64,000 bases of DNA, taken from Limnoperna fortunei. Taxonomy: Eukaryota > Mollusca > Bivalvia > Mytilida > Modiolidae. The stretch spans positions 42,495,927-42,559,926 of the forward strand of contig OX104119.1 in assembly GCA_944474755.1 (NCBI GenBank), read 5' to 3'. Every line of letters begins with the position of its first letter. The stretch's first letter is position 1. Shown piece by piece: positions 38,212 to 50,200 of this stretch. Below the pieces are notes generated by a model. The model searched no databases. It was not told the origin of the DNA and was given only the letters and a program-made list of their open reading frames with translations. Position numbers and translations under genes: made by a program.

Positions 38212-39159
38212 AACCATACATTGAAAACTGTTCATGGCATGGCATCAGCTGTTCGCACAACTACCAAGAAGTCAAAGTTATTCAAGATAGTTTTCTTACA
38301 GCAGTACCTGTACATTAACAAACCTTCTACTATCATGCGTATGTTCAAAGGCGCATAAATTTTTTTCCAACCGAAAAAAATATATTAAATTAATTAACAG
38401 CGAAAAAGTTTTCCTTTACTTTTAAAATAAATGTGAATTTATTATAAATTTTGCTAAAGATTTTAGTAAAATGCAAAATAGGCAGACACTTCGGGATTAT
38501 TTTAAACGTCAATCATTTTGATTGATTAAAATCCTACATGACAATCAGAACGGAAGAAAGGAAAACATTTTGTTTTCAAAATTACAGCATGCATTTAACA
38601 ATAAAATTCCAGTGTTTGCAGTGTACTAAGGACGAATATTCGACATCATTGTGGTTCATTTTTGCAATTTCAAAGTAATTTTGCAGTTTATTTATTTCTA
38701 TTTTAAATAAAAGCGTCCCACATTCTCAGAAGATTACCAGATTTAAAAGATGTAAACATATATCAAGACTCAACAAAATCGAGGGCAAGACTGACTTACC
38801 TTTACCGTGGCGAAAAGGGAGACAATCAACTTATGAACCTAGGTAAGCTCTCACTTACTGATACCAATGATAAAAACACCTTATAACAACTGAAGATGAA
38901 CCTAATATCATATTCTCTAACCACTAAAACAAGTGAAGATGAAGCTATTAACATATTCTCTAATCAGATCTCTCCTGGTTTTGAATCACATTAAAACAAC
39001 CTATAGAATATCTACTTATTCCAGCTTTAGTGCCAGCTTCAGGCTTTTTTCCATTATTTAATAAACCGCATCACATCTCACATGATGATGCCTTCTGCAA
39101 ATGAGGCGGACGGCGAAGAAATTATGCAATAAATAACGACGAAGTGCATAATATAGTTC

Positions 39160-39330
39160 ACTCTCGTTATTTGAAATTGTTGAAATGAACGTTATTGGTA
39201 ACCAAGACGAAAAATGTAGACAGTTAATTGTATTACTGTGACGTGCAACAAATAGAGCAACTATAGAATAAGTTCCAATACTTACACTATAGACAGGACG
39301 ATCCATAACAACCATACTGGTACATTAACT
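39160..39330 (-). pseudogene. decayed third copy of EGF exon 2 region
   Basis: On the minus strand, GGATCGTCCTGTCTATAG followed by donor GTAAGT corresponds to the end of the EGF exon at 58.6 kb (SGSSCLQ), but CL is followed by a stop. The flanking intron matches 46.65-46.76 kb, including the AACGTTATTGGTA and AGTTCCAA-ACTTAC words. Only the last third of the exon is recognisable. Confidence 0.55.
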
Positions 39331-39894
39331 TTGCTAGGTGCGCCTATTAGCTGAGGCATTATTTGCATTGCATTTTTAACAGCCAAATTAAAATTGTGAA
39401 CTGAATTGCCAAAATAGCATCGGACTAATAAATTATTCAACCGTCATCCTACATCCAAAAACCTACCTATGAAAATATTTGTACAGTTTGTTTTCAAAAA
39501 TTACCAAAACGAAATAAGGCAAAATTATTCAGGAAACTGCTCCAGGAACAAAAGTTGGTAGCAAATCATTCTTAACGCAATATCGCTCACCTCATAGGTC
39601 ACACCTATTTATATATTACTTTGCCAACTCAGTCCAATGTCGTTAACGAAGCGATATGTAAAGAATCCTCCAACACCAATGTCACAATTGAACAATCACT
39701 TGCTCATGATAAGTTAAGACAAAATAGCGTGTCATATTTGGTATTTGTTGCTCGTTATGAGGTAACACTTTTGGTAATCTTAGGTTTTTTGTCTTGTTTG
39801 TTACCTCACAAATATTTTGAAAAGTACAGTGAACAGGGGTTCATAAAACCTGGTATCACTTCTTTGTGCAAGTGGGCATGTGTTTTGTTTACTT

Positions 39895-40085
39895 TTTGAA
39901 GTTGTTGTTTTCGTTTCGCTTTGTTTTTGTTACTTGTTTTAGTGTTTTAGTATTTGGGAGTTTCCGCTTAGTCATCGCTTTATACTTTAGTACATGTACT
40001 TGAATTCCGTTCTTCTGATTTGGTACTTTTTGTCATATTTACTTCGTGTCATTGTTTCGTTTGTTAACCTCTTCTGGCCTAGAAA
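39895..40085. repeat. T-rich dispersed repeat
   Basis: The order of TTTCGTTTGTTTTTG-like, GTTAGTCAT-like and TTTGTACTTGAATT-like words recurs at 45125-45262 and, weaker, 55545-55640. Boundaries uncertain. Confidence 0.35.
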
Positions 40086-40625
40086 ATGTTGACAGTTCCC
40101 TAACAGCCAGTGCATCTTATGTTATTAAATAAATATCACAGCGCTGACCTTTACGGTGCTACAGAGGATATATTTTAGGAAAGCGATTGTTATTTACCTC
40201 AAAATACAAACGTTTACAAAAACTTCAACACTAGTTTTCAGAGAATATATAAAGAGTACTAAATACACTGCAGACACATATGTTTAAGGGGAACTTTAAG
40301 TGCTTTCATGAGCATGGAGCGGGAAAAGGAAAGAAGAATAGTCAGTGCATTGTATTTTTAGACAGAATTTACGGTGAGAACCAATGACCTATAGCAATCC
40401 GTGTCATTTATTGTTCGAGACTAGCATACTTTGCATAAAATATAAGACTAAAACATAAATCAAAGACGCAACTGAAATGTCCATGGACAAATTCTAAACA
40501 ATTACAAACACCAGAGGTAAGTATTTATTATTATATATAAATGCCTATATTTGAGAGCTTAATTGAGGTAGAGGTCAGTGTATTTTTGCACATCTTTTCG
40601 GAAGAATTATGTCCAATATATTAGT

Positions 40626-40631
40626 TTTATT
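40626..40631 (-). promoter_or_regulatory. candidate polyadenylation signal AATAAA
   Basis: AATAAA on the minus strand, 120-165 bases beyond the two possible stops of the proximal anchor exon. Suits the 3' end of the EMI/EGF gene. Confidence 0.35.
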
Positions 40632-40720
40632 TTTTCAGATTGCCTATCATGGATTGACAAAAGTACTTCCTGTTAACTTCCGGATTCGCTGTGTTATGGG
40701 TACTTTAACTTCCTGCGGCT

Positions 40721-41244
40721 GTCAGGACTAATACCTATAGAAATACTCCTTACATTTTGTTGACTTCTTTTTTCTTCTTGAAGAGAATTATTAATCCCAA
40801 TGCGTGATAATCAGACCAAGAGTTAAGGGAACGATAATGGCAGCAAGATTTATTCCATCTGCTGGAGGTACCACTGCAAACACAGAGAAGTAAATTAATT
40901 TGATTAAAACTTAAAAAATTACAGAGTATATTAAGTTATACTTAAAAAAGGGGTTTTTTCTGCAGAGGTGAATATTTGATTTTATAAGATTAAGGCATAT
41001 AAAACAAACAATCAATGAAACAGACATAAAAAAAAATAAAATTGAAGTTTGTAGATTAATACAGTATTGGAGTCCCATCACCGCAGCATTAGACATTCAA
41101 ATGAATGAAGCACAAAAAAACAAATGATTCGATTCGGATAAATATTTTTTAAATCATTTAAAATGTTTATGATTATTAAGAAAGTTTAGTTCTAAATCAA
41201 TTCGAATATCGATATGAAAAATAAAAGGAATTTAAGCCTATCAT
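40721..41244. repeat. tandem duplication, copy 1 (524 bp)
   Basis: Runs from GTCAGGACTAATACC to AGCCTATCAT and is followed directly by a near-identical copy at 41245-41770. Differences are a handful of bases and a 2-base indel inside the exon. Contains the membrane-anchor exon. Confidence 0.95.
40750..40873 (-). CDS. membrane-anchor terminal exon, distal copy
   Basis: The acceptor TTTGCAG at phase 1 leads into VVPPADGINLAAIIVPLTLG, a hydrophobic segment. In the entry frame the exon then reads LIITHWD and stops at 40791. One base away the other frame reads ALGLIILFKKKKEDNKM and stops at 40750, a typical stop-transfer end for a type I membrane protein. A short indel therefore splits the membrane anchor. 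Either the gene's 3' end is damaged or the assembly is wrong by one or two bases. It fits after EGF exon 47734-47829, which ends in G to complete GTG. Confidence 0.6.
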
Positions 41245-44200
41245 GTCAGGACTAATACCTATAGAAATATTCCTTACATTTTGTTGTCTTCTTTTTTCTT
41301 CTTGAAGAGAATTATTAATCCCAATGCGTAAGATAATCAGACCAAGAGTTAAGGGAACGATAATGGCAGCAAGATTTATTCCATCTGCTGGAGGTACCAC
41401 TGCAAACACAGAGAAGTAAATTAATTTGATTAAAACTTAAAAAATTACAGAGTATATTAAGTTATACTTAAAAAAAGGGGTTTTTTCTGCAGAGGTGAAT
41501 ATTTGATTTTATAAGATTAAGGCATATAAAACAAACAATCAATGAAACAGACGTAAACAAAGTAAAATTGAAGTTTGTAGATTAATACAGTATTGGAGTC
41601 CTATCACCGCAGCATTAGACATTCAAATGAATGAAGCACAAAAAAGCAAATGATTCGATTGGGATAAATATTTTTTAAATCATTTAAAATGTTTATGATT
41701 ATTAAGAAAGTTTAGTTCTAAATCAATTCGAATATCTATATGAAAAATAAAAGGAATTTAAGCCTATCATTTTTTTTTATATCTACCCCTTTCCATTTCT
41801 AGTATACGGTCACTAATTCTTATTTTACATACATTTTTTTAGTTTTCAAAATTGGTGTTTAATAAATGTGATTTAATTTTATAATCAGATCTGGGGCGTT
41901 GTTGGCCGATTGGTTAAGATAATTCGTATATTATTGATCACGTGCTCTATCAGCATTGATGTTGCAGGTTCGAGTTTCAATGCGTGCAGGATTGCCAGTT
42001 TTGCTACCGAAGATTGGGTTTTTCTCAAGGTATTCCTGTTTCGTACCCCCAATAAAAACTGGAATCCACGATATAGCTGAAAACTTGCTGACATTTGCAT
42101 TAAACACCATTCGAACAAACAAACAAACACAAATCAGATCTTAATTTTCTGCATAATTAAATGTTATAACTTTCTGTTGATCAATTCAATTTTTTCGAAG
42201 TTTTTTCAAATTTTATTTCATATAATTATTTTGTTCCAGTTTTTTAGCTAGTAGAAGAACACACATCTTTTATAAATATAAGCTATGAAAATGTTCCTTT
42301 GGAGTGCTGAGATTTGCATAGAAGTAGGTTATTAGTATTATAAAGTAAAATATTTAACTGATTGCAAGTTATATTGGGCTACTTCTGCTTTAGCAGAAAT
42401 ACTGACTGAATGTTTACTTAGACCTTAGGTATATTTACAGAATTTTAAGTTGATGTAAGTCTAGTGTAAATTAGGGATATGAGAAATTGTTTGGTTTTCT
42501 CCCAGAATTCTACAGTGACCTTGAAATAATAAAAAGACATGTAAACTATGAAACTTATTTGTCATTCGTAATTATTTTAAAATTTTATAGATAACATTGA
42601 CTAGTAAAACATTTTGTTCTGAATGTGTATCTACAAGTAAACAATAACATCAAAAACAACTGATTTTTCATCGATATAATTAATGGCTTCCAGTTTTTAT
42701 TGAGGGAAGAAAGAATTGAGATACCCGGTGAACTCTGCGCAATTCGCCAGGAAACTTTCAATAATTCTCAGTCAAGGTTAGAATCAAGCACTTCCTGCTT
42801 GTAATAATGATCGATCTCGCAAACTATGTGTTGACTAGCTAGTGATCAACAGAGGTGTCGTACAAACCTTAAATCTAGCCCACCGATGCATCAACAATTA
42901 AACTTTTATGTGTACAGTCGTTTAGTGCATATTGAATATTGTATTAAAATGTAACGTACCTGGAGGTGTAGTAAGATATAAAAAGAAAATCATTTTTTAA
43001 ATAAGGATTAAATCCATGTGCTCCAGAATGAAAAACTGTTTATGTAAAAAAAATTTAGAAAAATAGCAATGAAACCGACCGAACGCCATGGGTGCACTCA
43101 GGTGCTCCGCGCAGTGCCTGCCTCTAATACGACACCCGTCGAGTAGCTCATTGTCATGTCTAAGAAAAAGTCAAATCCAGGAATAGGAAAGACTACCTTC
43201 GACTCACTGAAATTGTCCGATTCATTGTGACGATCGTAGAACTTTTAAAAGGATAACTTCAACTTAGGTACAACAAATCCTTGTTTTAGTAGTTTAGTAG
43301 TCAACAGCAGTTAGCGGTCCAGAAAATCGGAATACCGATTGCAGTATCTAGAATAATGTATAGGTTGTGAAATGTATACACCATGCGCTGGAGCTGCTGG
43401 AATATTGTTATCAATCAAACGTCACTTTAACTGGTTACAAATTATTCATATATAGTATACATTTCCAGATTATAGGCGACTCCAGGTCGGTCATTTTAAA
43501 ACAAGTTAGATTAGTTCCGATCTTAAAACTTCGTGAAATGTTATTTTGACTATATATATGAACGAACAATCCATCACGTTCGTAGCACGTGGAAACAGTT
43601 TTCTACTACATCATTACTTAGGTGTCATTATTATTCAGAAATGCTAACATTGGATAAAATAAAAACAATTTATTTTAGTATTTGATTTCGAATAATTAAT
43701 GAAAAACGCAAGATTGGCAAAGATGATTTCTGAATTATTCAGAGACACTGCTCAAATTAATAAATAACCGATATTTACAAATTTAATAATTAATTAATTG
43801 TTTACTCATACTGTTATTTTCAATAAGATACCTTCTATCACTGAGACATAAAAATACTGCTTACTTAGATTTAGTAAATAGTTTCATCTGATATTCTTTT
43901 GTAATAAAATGGCATTTATTAACAGTTATATATCTATCACATTACAAATCTCGATATATATATATACTACTTTACATTAAACGTTTATAAAGCACGTTGT
44001 ACTTACACTTATTTATTCCCTTCAAATCATTTTTACTCTCAGCTAAACAAAGATAAAGATAATGTTTAATTGAAATAATAATGTAATCAGATTTTTATAA
44101 TATTTTTTAAACAGACACGTACGCACTATAAATATTATAAAAGGGAGATAACTCTTTAGAATAAAAATGTCAAAGCTTAAAAATGTAAGCTATTAATGTC

Positions 44201-47200
44201 TATTTTAAAGTAAACATTCAGTATTATGTAGCTTTTTAAACAATGTGGCACATATGTTTATTAACTTATGTCAGTAGAATTGAATGAAATGTAATAAATA
44301 ATTAAATTGAACAAACTCATTATCTAAATACTACATAAAATATAAATGAAATTTTCTGGTCAAAATCAGTAAAGTTAGCTTTTTCTACCTTTAATGACCG
44401 TTCTCTTCAGGGCAACATAATTACAAATTAAGAAAGGGTTAAATTAAACACATTTGTTACGTTAACCACAAGTTGCACAACCGGCCACTGGTCTCTTAAT
44501 CAGACTTTAAAACCGAAAGATGTCAGATCAAAACTATGTAAACAAATAAAATGTAATTACCTAAAGCTGTACTGTAGTCGACAGTATAGCCATGTTATAC
44601 GATTTCACATTTAAAACTCATATACCATCGACATTTGCCCCAATAGGTACTCCAAGCAAACAGTTGTCTATGTCGAAAACAACATGTTTGCATGTATCAA
44701 TTTCCCCTAAGAACACAGTAGTCTGATATTTTGCACAATCCGCAAAACTCTGTAAATACGTATGTATGTGTAATTTGTACTAATTTTCCCTGTACATTAT
44801 ATTACAATCGACCAAAATCTTCTTAGATATTTACAAGATTGGTCTTTTATCTGTTCGAATGATAATAGTAGCAAAAAAAACTAGGCAGTAAATTATATGC
44901 CATCGTTTTTCTCTTATGATATTTCCGGTTACCCAATAAAACTCAAAACATATCAAGTAATTTAAGCCTTTTTCGTCCAATCAAAATGTAGAAATTGAGA
45001 TTGAACATCAACATTTTAAACACGAGTTCGTCATCAATTTTGAGGTTAGTTGCACAACGGTTGCCCATAGTGAAGCTGGATATTTTCACCTTCCGTAACA
45101 CTTGATGTCATTCCTTTATTCAGAAGGGTTTGTGCTATTTATTTTTTGTTGTATGTTTTAATTGTTTGTTGATTTCGAGTTTTCTGTTAGCCATGGAGTT
45201 ATAACTTTGTACTTGAATTGTGTTGTTGTAAATATGCTTTGGTATCTTTTGAATTTTACTATTAACTTTAACGAAAGTAAAAACATTTTTTCATGGGTTT
45301 TTGCAAAAACTATAAATTCGTAATTTTGATGCATCGGTGTTTAGCTTTAGTTATCTCAATGTAAGGAATCCAATATCAAAATTTGAATAAAAATGAGCCA
45401 ACATCAAAACGTTTTGTTTTATCTGTTCAAGTCTGTTCAAGGACCTACTGTAGAATTTAAGTGCAAAGTCACCTCATAACATGAAATTAAAATATAATAA
45501 TCTCGTTTATTTGGCACTTGTTATTACAGCTGGATTGGAAACTAACGGTCTACGAATATATTTTATACAACGGCCTCCAAAAATCAATGTGATCCACTAC
45601 TCCTTTTTATTGTTACTTTATCGTTTATCGAAACAAACGATTTTCAACATTCAAAAATGTATAATAGCCGAATCAGTAAAGGAACAAAAACGTTCAATAG
45701 AGAAATGCATACGATGGCAATTTGTGTCCCGTTTAACACTTGTGGGTGGCTCTTGGCTGGTCATGCGCACATTTAGCATGTAAAATTTAACATGTAATTA
45801 TCATTGTCTCGTAGGTTTTTGTTGTTCACTCTGATTCCTTTTTGTATGTTGTTGTAGTGTGCTTAGTTTCAATTCGGATTTTATCACTGTCCTATGGATT
45901 CCTGTGGTTTTCGCTACATGTTGACTGTTCTGAGTTCTCCTAAATGGCAAAAAATGTAAAGCACTATTTTGAAATCTAATTCAATGCCTTTCTATAATTT
46001 AAATTTGTATTTAAAAAGTACTTTTTTATACCAAGTTTATTTAAGTATAATAATTTAATGAGTATTTTGTTAATTCAATATTTTTGTCAACACAATGAAA
46101 TGAATTGCATCAACCAGGAAGTTACGCGTGCCAAATTTGAAAATTGTGAATGTGACAAGGTTATTTAAATTGGTGGTATGAAAAACAAAAACAATGCAAA
46201 GTTGTATCTTATCTGTATTGTTTTAAACCGAGATAAATGTAATGATATTGTGCTTTAAATATGGTTTTACAGCACGTTCAGTAATTTGCCTTTCCGTCTT
46301 CATTGACGAAGATGGCCTAACTATGCGGTAGGAAAATGGCATCTTTTACGACCTTAGACAAGAACTCACAACTCAGAGTTATATAACTACCTAGACCATC
46401 GTAATAAAATTAATATTATCATACAAAAGAGCACATATTTATTCTGCAATGTCTACATTGGAACAGCATACGAAACAGAAAGCAAAGCGTTGATTTGCTA
46501 AAATGTCTCTCCTGAAACGAAATCAAATAAATAACTTTTGAAAAGGAAAAAAATTTATAACTTCCATGAAAAAAAATTCTACTCACATGACGCGGATTGC
46601 AAAGAGACTATTAAATAAATTACAAAGAATGCAATCCATATTTTGCCATATGAAACGTTATTGGTATTCTAGACGAGTATAGCAAACATCTTGTATACGT
46701 CGTTTGAGCAGTAAACATTAAAAATTTAGAAATAGTTCCAACACTTACATTTGCTGCAGAACTTTCCACTAAAGCCATTGGAACACACACATTGCGTGGG
46801 ACTACCGCTCCGTGATAGCAAGTAAAACATGTGACCATACAATCAAATAAGAAAATATAAGATTTGTTACATATAATATGCGATTTTGCAATAAACATTT
46901 ACCCTGTATTTATGGGAGTTACTGTTTTCGTTCTTTTAAATTTTGTCAGCCCTTGCCCTATCCACGTTTTTAGATGTCACTTGTCTATATTTTAAAAATG
47001 ACCCATTTTGTAGTTGATAGTTAATAAATAAAATTAACAAGTTGATATCAGTAAAAATATTGTTTCATATTGAATAATTCAGGCTATGCCAGTAACATGC
47101 GAATTTTGAACTTTGTTGTCAGAACAGTTTCCCTTTATTGTTAACAGAAGGAAAACGATTGTTTCAGCTCTAATATATTAACAGAACACAAAATAGTTAG

Positions 47201-50200
47201 AAGAAAGCATGTATGACAATTACTTACAAAAAACGCATAGAATAATAAAATATATAAAGAGGAAATAGAATATATTGTACAATAAGCATATATAATATAT
47301 TGTTATAATAAAGCATATTTAATATATTGTTACAAAAAAGCGTATATATTGTTGCATAAATTACATACAGATTCAATTTATGTTTTACAATAATGAGGCT
47401 ATGTCATCATACATGAACACTCATTTTTATCTTTCCATAGGAATAAAATATTTTTAAGTACACTACAATGCAAATTTCTCTGATCATACAATAGTTCATT
47501 AAGTACTTATTTTTAATTGTTTTTTGTTGGACGATATGATACATGTGCTTAAATTTTCAACAAAAAATATTAATTTTAACTAAAAAATAATATTTATATT
47601 TAATATTTATGTACATTTTGTATACAACAAGCAATAATCCTTAATTTTTACAGTATTAATTATTATATTTTACTTCAAAGTTGTATTAATCACGCGAATT
47701 GAGAGTTCTCAACTATCTTGTGCCAAAACTTACCATTTTCACACGTAGTTCCCTGATACCCAGCTGTACATGTGCACGTGTTTACAACTATGCAAGTACC
47801 TTCGTTTTTACAAGCTGGCAAACATATCGCTAAAAAACAAAATTATGTCAATATACATAGAACGAGTTAGAACAAAGTATTAAAATTTATTTAAGCTAAT
47901 ACTGATTCTTAATTGAAGTTATTGATGCAATCAAAACTAAGTGCATTTTTCCAAAGTGTAAGTATTTTACGAAACTGATATCATGGTGCTGTCTCTCCGT
48001 TGTGTCATGGTAGTGCTCTAGTATGTCATTGTTATACTTCTATGACCTCATGGTTATGTATTTAACATGGCATGCATATGTATGTATCTATGGTGTCATG
48101 GGTATTTACTTATAATTAAGCTATGTCTCTTTAACGTCATGAATTGGTCACAATGATAAAATGATTAGGTCCCTATGTCATGATTATATTTCTATGATTG
48201 AGGTTAATAACAAAATATCGAACACCAAGGAAACTGCTAAAAATGCAATCTACAAATCAAAGCACAAGAAATTGGACAAATTGAAATCCAACAACCAAAT
48301 GTACAGCAATTGTCCTGACTTGGTGGAGGCATTTCAAAAGAAATGATGGGTTAAACCTGGTTTTATGGCATGCCAAACCTCTCGCTTCAATTACTGTATC
48401 TTATGTCATGGTAATGCTTCTTTAATGTTATGATCATGTGTCTATGATGTTGTCATTATGTATTTATGGTGTCATGGGTATATACTTATAATTATGCTAG
48501 GTCTCTTTAATGTTATTATTTTGTCTCAGTGATAACATGATAAGGCCCTTATTTCATGGTTATGTTTCTATGATGGAGGTAATAAAGGAGACCGAACAAC
48601 AAGGAAACTGTCCAAAAATACCATGCCAAAATCAAAAACAAAAACTGGCAAACTTGAGAACCAACACCCAAATGTATAGCAACTACAGCAATGGTCCTGA
48701 CTTAAACAGGCATTTTAAAAGAATGGTGGGTTAAACCAGGATTTATGGCTAACCGAATTTCCCGCTTTATCACTAGTCAGTAATAGTTGTATCCAATAAG
48801 CATCGCACCACAATCAATATGAACTGATTTCAAAACTTGATTTCAATGCTATCTTTACAATATTATAGTCCTGTTACATGGTAATGTCTGTCTGACGTCA
48901 TGATTATAATTCTATGATTTTCATAGTTATGTACCAATGATGTCATGGTTATGTACCTAAGATATCATAGTCTATATAAATGATGTCATGATCGTTTATT
49001 TAGTTTCATATTTATGTACATCATGATTACGTTTTTATGATGCCCAAACTGGTAAATTCTTTAATCAAAGGAACATGTAATAAGGATGAGAAACAAGTTT
49101 ACAGCGTTATTACTCATTTTTCACATCACAACACTTTTGAAACAGTTTCTACTTAATGTGTTTGAATGTTGTTAAATGACTTTTTCGGCAATTTTTAACC
49201 TAGATCATGGCTACAAAATGGTCCGATTTTGATCGGGGATTAAATGAAAACACTAGACGATCAGCGGGAAAACTGGAGGTTCCTATTGTAACGATTGTGT
49301 ATGTTAATATTATATTATAAGTTAACATAAGACATACATTCACCTAATATATTGTGACGAGTAATAATTTAATCATCAGCTAAAACAGGGAAGACTATAA
49401 TGTTAGTTTAAATTTAAAGACGAAAAGGTTACACACTCTAGAATTTTGGTTAATTGCTTACGTATATCATTAAACAAATATAAGAGAATTTACCTTGTTA
49501 CAATGAAAAGAACCAGAGATTATTTTCCATAAAATTATAGTCACAGTGCAAGAACACTATAATATTTTACCTATCGTTTTTTAAACAAAGAAAACAAATT
49601 TAAATAACAATAAAACAGGCAAATCCCTGGTTGTTTTTATAATACCATGTTATTACCCAGGTGTGGACCAAAATTTAAAAAACACAAAATATTTACCAGT
49701 CATGAACGTAGCATTAAGTGGAAACAAACTTCTGGCGATGTAACTGTTGGTTTCATACTCAGTGTACATTTCAATGGTGTATGAGTTTCCGGGTGAAAGG
49801 TCAGCAATCGTGTAGATATCGGTGTCGTTGTCGATTGTGAAAGTCAAAATAAAATTGTTGGGTTTATGAAGCTTAATAATGAAACGAAGAATCTGATAGC
49901 AGGTTTGCACGTTTGCCCACTGTATTGTGACTTTTTCGCTGGTCTTGTTTACAAAGGAAATCGATAACGGACTGGGATCTGTAAAAATTACCGTTTCCAT
50001 TAATTGTACTGTATAGACGTTGACGTTCTTAAAAAATATCCAATAATTTAACTATTAAATTTGATCCATGTAATTTTTCAAATTGATGTTCTTGACCTAT
50101 ATATAGTTGTAATACTGCCAGGGGTCAAGCAGATTTTCAATCAATCAATCTCGCTCAAAAAAGCTGACATTCAACATTTCAAAAATATCTGTGATGAGAT

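Larger units (their letters stand above)
46110..49050. repeat. segmental duplication, unit 2 (partner 57.65-60.0 kb)
   Basis: From a CTTCCTGGTTGA word at the low end, through CTAGACC, the EGF2 remnant and EGF1, to a minisatellite of TGATGTCATGG units. The same order occurs in 57650-59990. Confidence 0.75.

Noticed and set aside
38006..38318. Overlapping ORFs on both strands
   Set aside because: They lie wholly within a full-length SINE.
39058..39315. 85-codon minus-strand ORF as a gene
   Set aside because: It resembles the ORF at 46620-46898 only because both lie in the same duplicated intron and EGF remnant; its frame is not the EGF frame.
41885..42144. Three ORFs of 62-81 codons
   Set aside because: All are readings of one SINE copy on different strands.
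45481..45783. 100-codon plus-strand ORF
   Set aside because: AT-driven composition, no homologue recognised, no splice or promoter context, next to dispersed T-rich repeats.
48000..49040. CRISPR-like array from regular 20-base repeats
   Set aside because: Repeats are diverged, with no uniform spacers, in a eukaryotic intron; a minisatellite explains it.
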